From: an uncultured Oscillibacter sp.
GTDB taxonomy: Bacteria; Bacillota; Clostridia; Oscillospirales; Oscillospiraceae
Reading direction: 5' to 3'
Assembly (NCBI GenBank): GCA_910588005.1
Contig: CAJUQM010000013.1
Location: 1-59,405, forward strand
Length of the DNA: 59,405 bases
Of the stretch, positions 24,960 through 33,070 are shown one piece after another (the stretch's first letter is position 1; each line of letters opens with the position of its first letter). Below the pieces are notes generated by a model. It saw only the letters and a program-made list of their open reading frames with translations, was not told where the DNA came from and searched no databases. The position numbers were made by a program, and so were the translations under genes.

Positions 24960-24981
24960 CCCCGCAAAATGGCGGGGTTTT
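24960..24981 (+). terminator. Small hairpin with T-run
   Basis: CCCCGC/GCGGGG stem and TTTT on the plus strand, between two minus-strand genes. Its orientation does not fit the adjacent genes; it may only serve antisense read-through. Confidence 0.45.
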
Positions 24982-24996
24982 ATCGCCCTCTCCGGC

Positions 24997-25749
24997 TTAC
25001 CGGCAGGTATCCTGATACTCCGACGGGGACATGCCCGCCAATTTTTTAAATGTGGCGGAAAAATAGGTGATATCCCGGTAACCCACCCGTTCCGCCACCT
25101 CATACACCTTCACCCGGCAGTCCCGCAGCAGCTCCATGGCCTTGTGAATCCGGTATCGGGTCAGGTAGTTCAGGAGGGTGTAGTCCGTCTCTTTTTTAAA
25201 GGTGTGGCTCAAATGCCCCTCGCTGAGTCCAAGGTGCTGGGCAATGGCGCCGATGCTGATATTGGGGTCGCTGTAATGTTCTCCGATGTAATCCATGGCC
25301 TCCAACACATATTTACTCTTATCTCCCTTTTTCAGGCCGGGCAGAACCCCCTCCGGCCTCTCCGCGCCGGCGGCGGACCCCATCCGCCGCCGCAGGGCGG
25401 TCACCGCCCGCTCCAGATCCCCGTCGTGAAAGGGCTTGAGCAGGAAATCCACCGCCCCCAGGCGCAAGGCGCTCTGGGCGTATGTAAAGCTGTCGTAGGC
25501 GGTGAGGATGATCACATAGGCGTTGTTTCCCTGTTCCCGCAGCTGCCGCAGCATCTCAATTCCATCCATCTGGGGCATTTTCAGATCGGTGATGATCAGG
25601 GACGGGGCCAGCCTCTCCACCGCCTCCAGCGCCTCCAGGCCGTTGGAGGCCTCCCCCACTACCACGCAGTCCAAAGCGGCCCAGTCCACCGCCAGCACGA
25701 TCCCCCTGCGGATCATCTCCTCATCCTCCACCACCAGGACTTTCAGCAT
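24997..25749 (-). CDS. YesN-type AraC response regulator
   Basis: This 250-residue two-component regulator has a receiver domain at residues 1-120 with acidic pocket VEDEE, phosphoacceptor Asp55 in LIITDLKMP and Lys105 in LLKPF. A C-terminal AraC/XylS double helix-turn-helix spans about residues 145-250 (ISIGAIAQHLGLSEGHLSHTFKKE, VYEVAERVGYRDITYFSATFKKLAGMSPSEY). It overlaps the kinase gene by 7 bases. The cognate target is most likely the divergent transporter operon starting at 28704 and possibly its own operon. This is the third member of a lipoprotein-kinase-regulator unit. Confidence 0.94.
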   Translation of the reverse strand: MLKVLVVEDEEMIRRGIVLAVDWAALDCVVVGEASNGLEALEAVERLAPSLIITDLKMPQMDGIEMLRQLREQGNNAYVIILTAYDSFTYAQSALRLGAVDFLLKPFHDGDLERAVTALRRRMGSAAGAERPEGVLPGLKKGDKSKYVLEAMDYIGEHYSDPNISIGAIAQHLGLSEGHLSHTFKKETDYTLLNYLTRYRIHKAMELLRDCRVKVYEVAERVGYRDITYFSATFKKLAGMSPSEYQDTCR

Positions 25750-27446
25750 CTCTCATCCTCCTCCCAGCGGACCGGCAGGACCGCCGTCACCGCAGCGCCG
25801 CCGCCCGGTTCATTCTCCAGAAACAGCCCGCAGCTTTCTCCGTAGTACTTGGTCAAAATTGTATTCACATTATAGAGTCCCAAGTGCTTTCCGGCGGGGC
25901 CTTCGCTGCGGTGGCGTCCCACCGCCAGCTCCGGCGGAAGGCCCACCCCATTGTCCCGCACCGTGATCCGCAGCATCCCCGCCTCCTCACGGACCCGTAC
26001 CTCCACCATGCCGCGCTCCACCCCCTCCAGACCGTGGAGAACGGCGTTTTCCACCAGGGGCTGGAGAATCATCTTGGGGATCAGGCAGCCCTCCAGCTCC
26101 TCCGGGAGATCGATGTCAAAAGTAAAGGCCTCTGACATGCGGATCTTCTGGATCTCAATATACCGCTCCAAAATCTCCATCTCCCGGTCCAAGGGGGCAA
26201 ACTCCTCCGGCGAAATGCAAAAGCGCAGGATATCCGCCAGGTTTGTGGACATCACCGCCACCTGGGGCACCTTGTTAATCTTGCTGATCCATTTCATAGT
26301 GTCCAGGGTGTTGCACAGAAAGTGGGGGTTCAGCTGGGCCTGCAGCATCCGGATCTGGGCCTGATTCAGCTCCTTTTGATTGGCCACCAGATCCTCCCGG
26401 TTTCGTTTCAGCGCCTCTACCATATTGTTGAACCGCCGGGCCAGCTCCCCCAGCTCATCCTCCCCCTCAGCCGGGACCCACACATCCAGGTTGTTTCGTT
26501 CCACCTCGCCGATCCCCTGCCGCAGCCGTTGAATGGGACGGAACATCTGGCGGCTGAGCGTCAAGCTCATGAAAATAGAGAGGACAACGCAGACCACCGC
26601 GCACCCCAAGCTCACAGTGTGCAGCAGCCGGATCGTCTCTTCCGTAAAGACCTGGGGCCGGCGGAGCACCAGATACAGCCCGCTTTCCTCATGGCGGGCC
26701 ACCGCGTACAAAAATTCCTCGGCCGGCCCGTCCAGTCCCTGTCCCGCCAGCAGGCGGCTCCGCAGCCGAGGAGCCAGGGCATCCGCCAAGGAGGGCTGGA
26801 CACAGTACACCGGCCGCCAATAGGGACTCAGCAGCACCAGCTCGTTCTGTGTGCCGTATTTGCCCTCCAGCAGTTGGCGAAAACCCACGTGATATATGCT
26901 GATCAAGAGATAACCGGCCGGCCGGCCCGTTCTGTCAGCCAACAGCGCCGCCCCCTGGAGCAGTGGCGCGGCGGTGTCCGTCACATCCTCGCAAGCGGTA
27001 AAGCGCAGCGGCTCCCGCCCTTTTGACGCGGCGTGCAGCACACCCCAGCTGGTAGGAAGCTGTTCCTCTCCCGGGGTCTGCCGGGTGGAATACCGCCAGC
27101 GGCCTTGCAGATCGTATAAATCAAAGCTGGCATAGCCCCTGGCCTGGCCGGCGGCGGTAAATAGTTCGCCATTCACCCGGGTATCCTCCTCCCCTCCTCC
27201 GGCCAGGGCGCTGGTGACAACGGCGTTTCCCTGGAGGCGGGCGGCGGCTTGAGAAAAGGCGCCAAACGCCCCGTCCAGGGCGCGGGAGGCCGTATCCAGA
27301 TACTCCGTCATCTCCCGTTCCGCCTCAGATGCCATACGCAGGCGGAAGATTTGCAGCATCATCGCCGAACAGGCCAGCAGCGGAATCAGAGAGGCCGCCA
27401 GAAAACCAGCCGCAAGCCGTCTGCGGAAGGAGGGTGTCCGTCTCAC
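25743..27446 (-). CDS. YesM-type sensor histidine kinase
   Basis: This 567-residue membrane kinase has an N-terminal helix (about 12-36), an extracellular sensor region (about 37-274), a second helix (about 275-297), a HAMP linker (298-350), a His_kinase domain with phosphoacceptor His375 in QLNPHFLCNTLDTMKW, and a C-terminal HATPase_c (VENAVLHGLEG, RDNGVGLP). The family usually reads NPHFLYN; Cys replaces Tyr here. The start is a GTG overlapping the TGA of the lipoprotein gene. The periplasmic-face domain probably contacts the lipoprotein encoded upstream, which would report ligand occupancy. Confidence 0.94.
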   Translation of the reverse strand: MRRTPSFRRRLAAGFLAASLIPLLACSAMMLQIFRLRMASEAEREMTEYLDTASRALDGAFGAFSQAAARLQGNAVVTSALAGGGEEDTRVNGELFTAAGQARGYASFDLYDLQGRWRYSTRQTPGEEQLPTSWGVLHAASKGREPLRFTACEDVTDTAAPLLQGAALLADRTGRPAGYLLISIYHVGFRQLLEGKYGTQNELVLLSPYWRPVYCVQPSLADALAPRLRSRLLAGQGLDGPAEEFLYAVARHEESGLYLVLRRPQVFTEETIRLLHTVSLGCAVVCVVLSIFMSLTLSRQMFRPIQRLRQGIGEVERNNLDVWVPAEGEDELGELARRFNNMVEALKRNREDLVANQKELNQAQIRMLQAQLNPHFLCNTLDTMKWISKINKVPQVAVMSTNLADILRFCISPEEFAPLDREMEILERYIEIQKIRMSEAFTFDIDLPEELEGCLIPKMILQPLVENAVLHGLEGVERGMVEVRVREEAGMLRITVRDNGVGLPPELAVGRHRSEGPAGKHLGLYNVNTILTKYYGESCGLFLENEPGGGAAVTAVLPVRWEEDERC

Positions 27447-28465
27447 AGCTCCCCCTCCTCTCCCAGGTAAAAGGCCCAGCTCATCAGCAGGGCGTCTCGG
27501 TGCTCGCTGGCCCAGGCCACGTCATAGTCCGCCATGGGAATCTCCTCCACCGGCGTCATCTGAACTTCCGACTCCACGTCTCCCCGCACAGAACGGCGGC
27601 AGAACTGATCCGCCAGCAGCTGCTGGACCTCCCGGCTGACGGTAAAGTCCAAAAACGCCCTGGCGTTCTCCTCATGGGCGGCGCCGCGGATCAGAGCGCT
27701 GGCATCGGGAACACAGCTGCTCCCCTCCGCCGGATAGACCAGGGCAATGTTGTCCCCGGCGGCTATGCGCTTCAACGCGGTCTCCTCCAGCGTCACCCCT
27801 ACAAGTCCCGTACCCTCCGCCACGGAGCGAACCACTTCACCGGACCCCTCCAGCTGCCGCCCGTCCAGGTTCTCTGCGAAAAGACGCAGTGTCTCCTGCC
27901 CGTCACCTTCCACTGCCTGGAGCATGGTAACCAGCGCGGTGAAGCTGGAGCCGGAGACCCCCGGATCGGCAAAGGCAATTCGCCCCCGCAGCCGGGGAGC
28001 CAGAAGATCTCCCCATCCTGTCACCTGCCCGCTCCGCACCAGCTTGGTATTGTAGATCAGCACCACCGGCAGGGCGGAAAAGGGCGTCCACAGTCCGTCC
28101 GGATCCCGAAACCGCTCTTGGATTTCCTCTGTCTGTGCACAGACGTAGGGGGCAAAGTAGTCCCGGTAGGACTCCAGGCTCTCCACACCGCCGCCAAACA
28201 TCACGTCCGCCGCCGGGCTGTCCGTCTCCGCCTGAATGCGCTCCAAAAGCTCATTGGTCCCTCCGGCCACCACATCCACCCAAATGCCGGTGCGCTGTTC
28301 AAACTCCTTGACAATGGGCCAGTAGACCTCCTCCTTATGGGAGGTATAGACCACCAGCCGCTCGCTGTCCGGCGGGGCGTAGACAGCAGTCTCCGGAACC
28401 TCCGGTCCGCAGCCGGTCAAAACCAGCAGCGCCGCCAAAAGAACCGGCAAGCACATCCTCTTCAC
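27443..28465 (-). CDS. Extracellular solute-binding lipoprotein (sensor component)
   Basis: This 340-residue binding protein has a lipoprotein signal peptide (lipobox LTGC, Cys19). The fold is of the AfuA/FbpA iron(III)- or phosphosugar-type binding family: LVVYTSHKEEVYWPIVKEFEQRTGI, then VMFGGGVESLESY, and AFADPGVSGSSFTAL. As first gene of an overlapping operon with the kinase and regulator, it looks like a sensing accessory rather than a transport subunit, as in known three-component systems where a binding protein signals through a kinase. The ligand is unknown. It is divergent from the transporter operon. Confidence 0.88.
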   Translation of the reverse strand: MKRMCLPVLLAALLVLTGCGPEVPETAVYAPPDSERLVVYTSHKEEVYWPIVKEFEQRTGIWVDVVAGGTNELLERIQAETDSPAADVMFGGGVESLESYRDYFAPYVCAQTEEIQERFRDPDGLWTPFSALPVVLIYNTKLVRSGQVTGWGDLLAPRLRGRIAFADPGVSGSSFTALVTMLQAVEGDGQETLRLFAENLDGRQLEGSGEVVRSVAEGTGLVGVTLEETALKRIAAGDNIALVYPAEGSSCVPDASALIRGAAHEENARAFLDFTVSREVQQLLADQFCRRSVRGDVESEVQMTPVEEIPMADYDVAWASEHRDALLMSWAFYLGEEGEL

Positions 28466-28703
28466 AGCGGGCGCCTCCCCTCCAAATCCACCGCTTCTCT
28501 CCGGCGGCCATAGATGATTTATCTATAGTATATCATATTCATCCCGGGGTTTTCATCCAAATTTGACAAAAATATCAGAAGAGAACAAAAAAACGCAGAT
28601 TTGTCCCCTGTTCTTTTTTTTCATTGTCTCATACAATAAAATTAACAACCGGTGGAATTTGGAAGCACCGTGTTTTGTTTAAAACACCGAAGGAGGAACC
28701 AAA
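28466..28703. promoter_or_regulatory. Divergent control region, sensor and transporter operons
   Basis: 238 AT-rich bases stand out against the GC-rich surroundings. Toward the sensor operon lies TATACT (28527-28532); toward the transporter lies TACAAT (28632-28637) with no good -35, as expected for an activator-dependent promoter. GAACA (near 28583) and TGTTC (near 28609) form a spaced inverted pair, a candidate response-regulator site. Confidence 0.45.
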
Positions 28704-30116
28704 ATGAAAAGAATCTCTGCACTGCTGCTGACCCTGGTCATGCTGTTCACCCTCACCGCCTGCGGCGGCGGCAGCAATCCCCCCGCCCAGGAAAATACGC
28801 CCCCCGCCCAAGCAGACGGCGACAAGCAGGACACTCCCGCCCCTGCTCCCGCCGACGACGCCAATCTCACTGAGACACAGAAGATCATCAAAGAGGCCGA
28901 GGGCATGACCCTGGAGGAGCTGGCCAAGAAGGCCATCGAGGAGTCCAACGGCAAGATGTTCTACGGCGTGGGCAACTCCAGCCGCGGCAAGAGCGCTCTG
29001 CCCCTGTTCATCGAGTACTTACAGTCCATCGACTCCAGCTATAACATGGAGTTTGAGTGGCAGCAGCCCAAGAACAACAAGATCTTTGACCAGCTCACCG
29101 CCGACTCCCTGAAGGATACCGGCACTTTCGCCATGACCCTGATTCAGGACGGCAACCAGATTGAGAGCAAGATGGTCCAGACCGGTATTCTGGACACCTT
29201 CATTCCCAAGGAGTGGGCCGAGGCCAACGGCACTACCGCCGACACCTACGGCGGCTACCTGGCCCTCCAGACCCTGAACAAGGTCTTTATGTACAACAAC
29301 ACCGGCTCCAAGTCCTATGACAACTGCTGGGACTTCGTGGCCGAGGGCGAGCACGGCCTGTACATGGACATCGACTCTGAGATCGTAGGCAAGAACTTCC
29401 TGTACATGCTCACCAAGGACACTTACGCCGGCTGGCTGAAGGATGCCTTCAATGCCCTCTCCGCCGACGAGCAGGCCTACTTCCAGCCCACCATCAAGGC
29501 CATGGAGTCTGAGGCCGCCGACCTGGGCCTGGGCGCCGACGGCGCATATGCCCTGGCCTGGATCAAGCTCTGGGTGGAGAGCTACAACGCTCAGACCGAC
29601 GACGGTCCCATCTGCAACACCCTGGTTGACAAGTCCGCCACCGACCAGTTTGGCCTGCTGGTGTACTCCAAGCTCCGCTCCGTGGAGGAGTCCAGCTCTG
29701 TATCCGTCAACAACATCAACGTAGCGGCCTATGACGACGGCTATACCGGCATCGGCGGCTATGGCTACTGCCACTACCTCTTTGTCACCGACAACTCTCC
29801 CCTGCCCTGGACCGCCTGCGCCTTCATCGCCTACATGACCGAGACCGTGGACGGCTTCTCCGCCTGGGGCAAGGACATGGGCGGCTACTCCTCCAACCCC
29901 ACCGTGGCTGAGGGCACCGAGGCCCAGTACGGCCACTCCAAGGGCGGCATGGCCGAAGACGGCACCACCGTGGAGTTCGAGGCCAAGAACGACCGGGGCT
30001 ACGAGTGGTGGACCACCGACGGCAAGCTGGTCCTGGAGGACCCCGCCTACTGCGCCGACGTGGCCTTCACCGTGGGCAGCTGGGTGGAGATGCTGACCAA
30101 GTACTCCGCCGGTTAA
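28704..30116 (+). CDS. ABC transporter substrate-binding lipoprotein
   Basis: This 470-residue extracellular binding protein has the signal peptide MKRISALLLTLVMLF with lipobox LTAC (Cys20). A Pro/Ala-rich spacer (about 24-55) lifts the domain off the membrane. The mature fold reads KMFYGVGNSSRGKSALPLFIEYL with later Trp- and Tyr-rich segments. It is larger than typical FbpA homologues and the ligand is not evident. GAAGGAGG lies just before the ATG. Codon use is strongly biased to the preferred set (GCC, GAC, AAG, CTG), suggesting high expression. Strong stem-loops follow it, which would let it be made in excess over the permease. Confidence 0.9.
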   Translation: MKRISALLLTLVMLFTLTACGGGSNPPAQENTPPAQADGDKQDTPAPAPADDANLTETQKIIKEAEGMTLEELAKKAIEESNGKMFYGVGNSSRGKSALPLFIEYLQSIDSSYNMEFEWQQPKNNKIFDQLTADSLKDTGTFAMTLIQDGNQIESKMVQTGILDTFIPKEWAEANGTTADTYGGYLALQTLNKVFMYNNTGSKSYDNCWDFVAEGEHGLYMDIDSEIVGKNFLYMLTKDTYAGWLKDAFNALSADEQAYFQPTIKAMESEAADLGLGADGAYALAWIKLWVESYNAQTDDGPICNTLVDKSATDQFGLLVYSKLRSVEESSSVSVNNINVAAYDDGYTGIGGYGYCHYLFVTDNSPLPWTACAFIAYMTETVDGFSAWGKDMGGYSSNPTVAEGTEAQYGHSKGGMAEDGTTVEFEAKNDRGYEWWTTDGKLVLEDPAYCADVAFTVGSWVEMLTKYSAG

Positions 30117-30249
30117 TCCGCGGATATCAAAGAGTACAAAATTGCGACTGTAAAACTCCCGAGGTGGCAGAATCCGAAATGAATGCCCATGCCAGTGAAG
30201 ACTGGGAGGTCAAGGCGGTCACCTATTGGGAAAACGCAGCAAGTGGGCG

Positions 30250-30340
30250 GCGGCTGGTTATCGCTCTTGAACGTTCAATCCAGCCGCAGGCCACCTGTCC
30301 AATCAGGTCCGGGGGGCGCGGACGCGCGCCCCGGACCTCT
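30250..30340 (+). terminator. Two stem-loops after binding-protein gene
   Basis: Stem GCGGCTGG/CCAGCCGC lies at 30250-30257 and 30280-30287. A very stable AGGTCCGGGG stem with complement CCCCGGACCT spans 30305-30337. No T-run follows, so partial termination or mRNA protection with read-through to the HAD and permease genes is likely. Confidence 0.6.
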
Positions 30341-30376
30341 CCTATCTATCCACTGCCATTGAAAGGACGGATTTCC

Positions 30377-30997
30377 ATGGCCAACGCAGTCATTTTCGAC
30401 ATGGGCGGCATCCTGTTGGACTTTCCCATGCTGGAACTCACCGCCGCCTATTCCGGCACGGCGGAGGACGCCCGCCTCCTGGACCAGGCCATCTTCAAAA
30501 GCCCGGAGTGGGTGGCCCTGGACCGGGGACTCGTGTCGGAGGAGCAGGTTCTCGCCGCCGCCAGGGAGCGGCTGCCGGAGCGGCTGCATAACGGCGCGGC
30601 CCAGGTCATCCGGCACTGGGACGAATACCTCTTTCCAAAGCCCGAGATGAACGCCCTGGCCCGGGAACTGGACGCCAAGGGCATACCGCTGTACCTGTTG
30701 TCCAACACCTCCGCGCGGTTCTATCAATTCCGGAACAAAATTGAGATCTGGCCCCTGCTGCGGGGAGCGCTGCTCTCCTTTGAGGAAAAACTCCTCAAGC
30801 CCGATCCGGAGTTGTACCGCCGCCTGTTTTCCCGGTTCGGCCTGGCCCCCGGAGAGTGCTTTTTTATCGACGACCTGCACCTGAATGTGGAGGCCGCCCG
30901 CTGGTGCGGAATGGAGTCCTTCCGCTATCAAAACGATATCACCCGGCTCCGCGCAGCGCTGCGCGAGGCCGGGATCCCCGCCGCCGCAGAATGTTAG
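30377..30997 (+). CDS. HAD-superfamily hydrolase (YihX-like)
   Basis: This 206-residue HAD-IA hydrolase has motif I VIFDMGGILLDF with the nucleophile Asp and Gly where many phosphatases have the second Asp, as in the YihX-type subgroup. Motif II is LLSNTS, the Lys of motif III is in EEKLLKPDPELYRRL, and motif IV is FFIDDLHLNVEAA. It probably removes phosphate from a small sugar phosphate or related solute. It sits between the binding protein and the permease, so the imported compound may be phosphorylated or a phosphate ester. Its stop overlaps the permease ribosome site AGGAGGAG. Confidence 0.87.
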   Translation: MANAVIFDMGGILLDFPMLELTAAYSGTAEDARLLDQAIFKSPEWVALDRGLVSEEQVLAAARERLPERLHNGAAQVIRHWDEYLFPKPEMNALARELDAKGIPLYLLSNTSARFYQFRNKIEIWPLLRGALLSFEEKLLKPDPELYRRLFSRFGLAPGECFFIDDLHLNVEAARWCGMESFRYQNDITRLRAALREAGIPAAAEC

Positions 30998-31008
30998 GAG
31001 GAGTTTTT

Positions 31009-32838
31009 ATGAATCAACCGGCCGCCCTCCAGGCAAGCAAGTCCACCATCTTTTTCAACAAGGTTAAGACCTTCTTCTCCAAGCCACACAATGTAATTCT
31101 GGTGCTGATGGGCATTGTGCTGACGGTGACCACCGTGGCCCCCATCATTGCCATTGTGGAGGACACCTTCAAAATCCACCCCGGCACCATTGACGCCCAC
31201 CTCACCGGCCAGGCCGCGGGCTATACCGTGGTAAACTACATAGACCTCTTCACCAGCCGCCTGGCAAAAACCAATCTCTGGATGCCCCTGCTGAACACCG
31301 TGCTGCTGGCGGTGGGCACCTGCGTGGTATCCATCCTCTTCGGCGGAGTGTTCGCCTTTCTCATCACCCGCACCAACCTGGCCTGGCGAAAATATCTCAG
31401 CTCCATTTTTATCTTCCCCTACATCATGCCACAGTGGACATTGGCCGTGGTGTGGCAGAATCTCTTCAACTCCAACGCCGTCACCGGCACATCCAACGGC
31501 CTGCTGGCGGCCACCCTGGGAGTGAACATGCCGCTGTGGTGGTGCCAGGGCCTGTTCCCCAGTCTTGTGGTGCTGGGGCTGCACTACGCACCCTTCGCCT
31601 ACATCCTCATCGGCGGTATCTTCCGCAATATGGACGCAAATCTGGAGGAGGCCGCCACCATTCTGGACACCCCCAAGTGGAAGATCATGTGCAAGGTGAC
31701 GCTGCCCATGGTGAAGCCCGCCATCCTCTCCACAATCCTGCTGGTATTCGGCAGCTCCATGGGTTCCTACCCGGTGCCCCACTACCTGGGACTCACCACC
31801 CTTTCCACCAAGTACGTCTCCATGAACTCCAAGTACACCGGAGAGGCCAGCATTCTCGCCATCATTATGATGTTCTTCGGCGTGGCCATCATGCTCTTAA
31901 ACCAGTTCTCCCTCACCAGCCGGAAGAGCTACACCACCGTCACCGGCAAATCCGGCCAGATCTCCAAGATCAATCTGGGCCGGGCGGGCAAGTACGTCAT
32001 CGCTCTGGCGCTGGTAATTGTCACCTTTTTTACCAGCATCTTCCCCATCGTCTCCTTTGCCTTTGAGACCTTCCTGCCCAACCCCGGGGACTACTCCTTC
32101 CTCTACACCGGCGACTCCAGCAATCTCACCACCAAGTGGTGGGTGACGGATGAAAACGTCTCCGAAAACGGCATGTACGGGCAAAAGGGCATTTTGCACA
32201 ACGAGACCATCTGGCGGGCCTTTAAGGGTACCATCTGGGTCAGCGTCTGCTGTGCGCTGATCGCCGGCACCATCGGCACCCTCATCGGCTACGCCGTATC
32301 CAAAAACCGGCGAAGTAAATGGGCCAATTACGTCAACAGCGTGGCATTTTTGCCGTATCTGATGCCCTCCATTGCCGTAGGTGTGGCCTTTTTTATCCTG
32401 TTCTCGAACCAATACGTCAACCTCTTCAACACCTATACCCTTCTGATTATCACCGGCACCATCAAGTACATTCCCTTTGCCAGCCGGAGTTCCCTGAACT
32501 CCATGCTTCAGCTCTCCGGTGAGATCGAGGAGGCGGCCATCATTCAGGACATACCCTGGATCAAGCGGATGACCCGCATTATCATCCCCATCCAGAAGTC
32601 ATCCATCATCAGCGGCTACCTGCTGCCCTTTATGACATGCCTGCGGGAGCTGAGCCTGTTCATGCTGCTGTGCACCCAGGGCTTCATTCTCTCCACCACC
32701 CTGGACTACTTCGATGAGATGGGCCTGTACGCCTTCTCCAGCGGCATCAACCTGATTTTGATCATCACGATCCTGGTGTGCAACACGCTGGTCAATAAGG
32801 TCACCGGCGCCAGCCTTGACAAGGGAATCGGCGGCTGA
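31009..32838 (+). CDS. ABC transporter double permease (FbpB-like)
   Basis: This 609-residue permease carries two fused transmembrane domains, about twelve helices. Each half has an EAA loop: NLEEAATILDTPKWKIMCKVTLPMVKPA in the first half and EIEEAAIIQDIPWIKRMTRIIIPIQK in the second. This doubled arrangement is usual for iron(III), thiamine and phosphonate/phosphoglycerate type importers. It pairs with the lipoprotein at 28704 and the ATPase at 33071. About 70 extracellular residues lie between the halves (NPGDYSFLYTGDSSNLTTKW). AGGAGGAG lies 5-6 bases before the ATG. Confidence 0.93.
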   Translation: MNQPAALQASKSTIFFNKVKTFFSKPHNVILVLMGIVLTVTTVAPIIAIVEDTFKIHPGTIDAHLTGQAAGYTVVNYIDLFTSRLAKTNLWMPLLNTVLLAVGTCVVSILFGGVFAFLITRTNLAWRKYLSSIFIFPYIMPQWTLAVVWQNLFNSNAVTGTSNGLLAATLGVNMPLWWCQGLFPSLVVLGLHYAPFAYILIGGIFRNMDANLEEAATILDTPKWKIMCKVTLPMVKPAILSTILLVFGSSMGSYPVPHYLGLTTLSTKYVSMNSKYTGEASILAIIMMFFGVAIMLLNQFSLTSRKSYTTVTGKSGQISKINLGRAGKYVIALALVIVTFFTSIFPIVSFAFETFLPNPGDYSFLYTGDSSNLTTKWWVTDENVSENGMYGQKGILHNETIWRAFKGTIWVSVCCALIAGTIGTLIGYAVSKNRRSKWANYVNSVAFLPYLMPSIAVGVAFFILFSNQYVNLFNTYTLLIITGTIKYIPFASRSSLNSMLQLSGEIEEAAIIQDIPWIKRMTRIIIPIQKSSIISGYLLPFMTCLRELSLFMLLCTQGFILSTTLDYFDEMGLYAFSSGINLILIITILVCNTLVNKVTGASLDKGIGG

Positions 32839-33070
32839 TTTTGCCGGAAACCCGCTTCGTCAGGCTTTCCGGCGAGGGGGATTACGCCCTGCTCCGCGCA
32901 CTGCGGATCGCCAGGAGCCGCCGCAGGCGGCGGCGCTTGCACACGCACACTGCGCAGGGCGGAAGGTGATTTTTCCCACGCACATGCCGCGGAAAAAATC
33001 AAATTAAAATTTATTTCGCCGCTGCGGCGGCGAAATTCTGCGAGGCTTTATATGCTGAGGAGGTTAAATT
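32839..33070 (+). other. Structured spacer between permease and ATPase genes
   Basis: No gene. Several hairpins are visible: GCCGGAAA/TTTCCGGC near 32843-32873, an A-rich GATTTTT/AAAAAATC pair near 32968-33001, and TTCGCCGC/GCGGCGAA near 33014-33035. The ribosome site GAGGAGG lies before the ATG at 33071. It could tune ATPase expression. Confidence 0.5.

Noticed and set aside
30240..30300. Possible tRNA (GTTCAATCC-like T arm)
   Set aside because: No cloverleaf or CCA-proximal acceptor stem; it is a simple hairpin.
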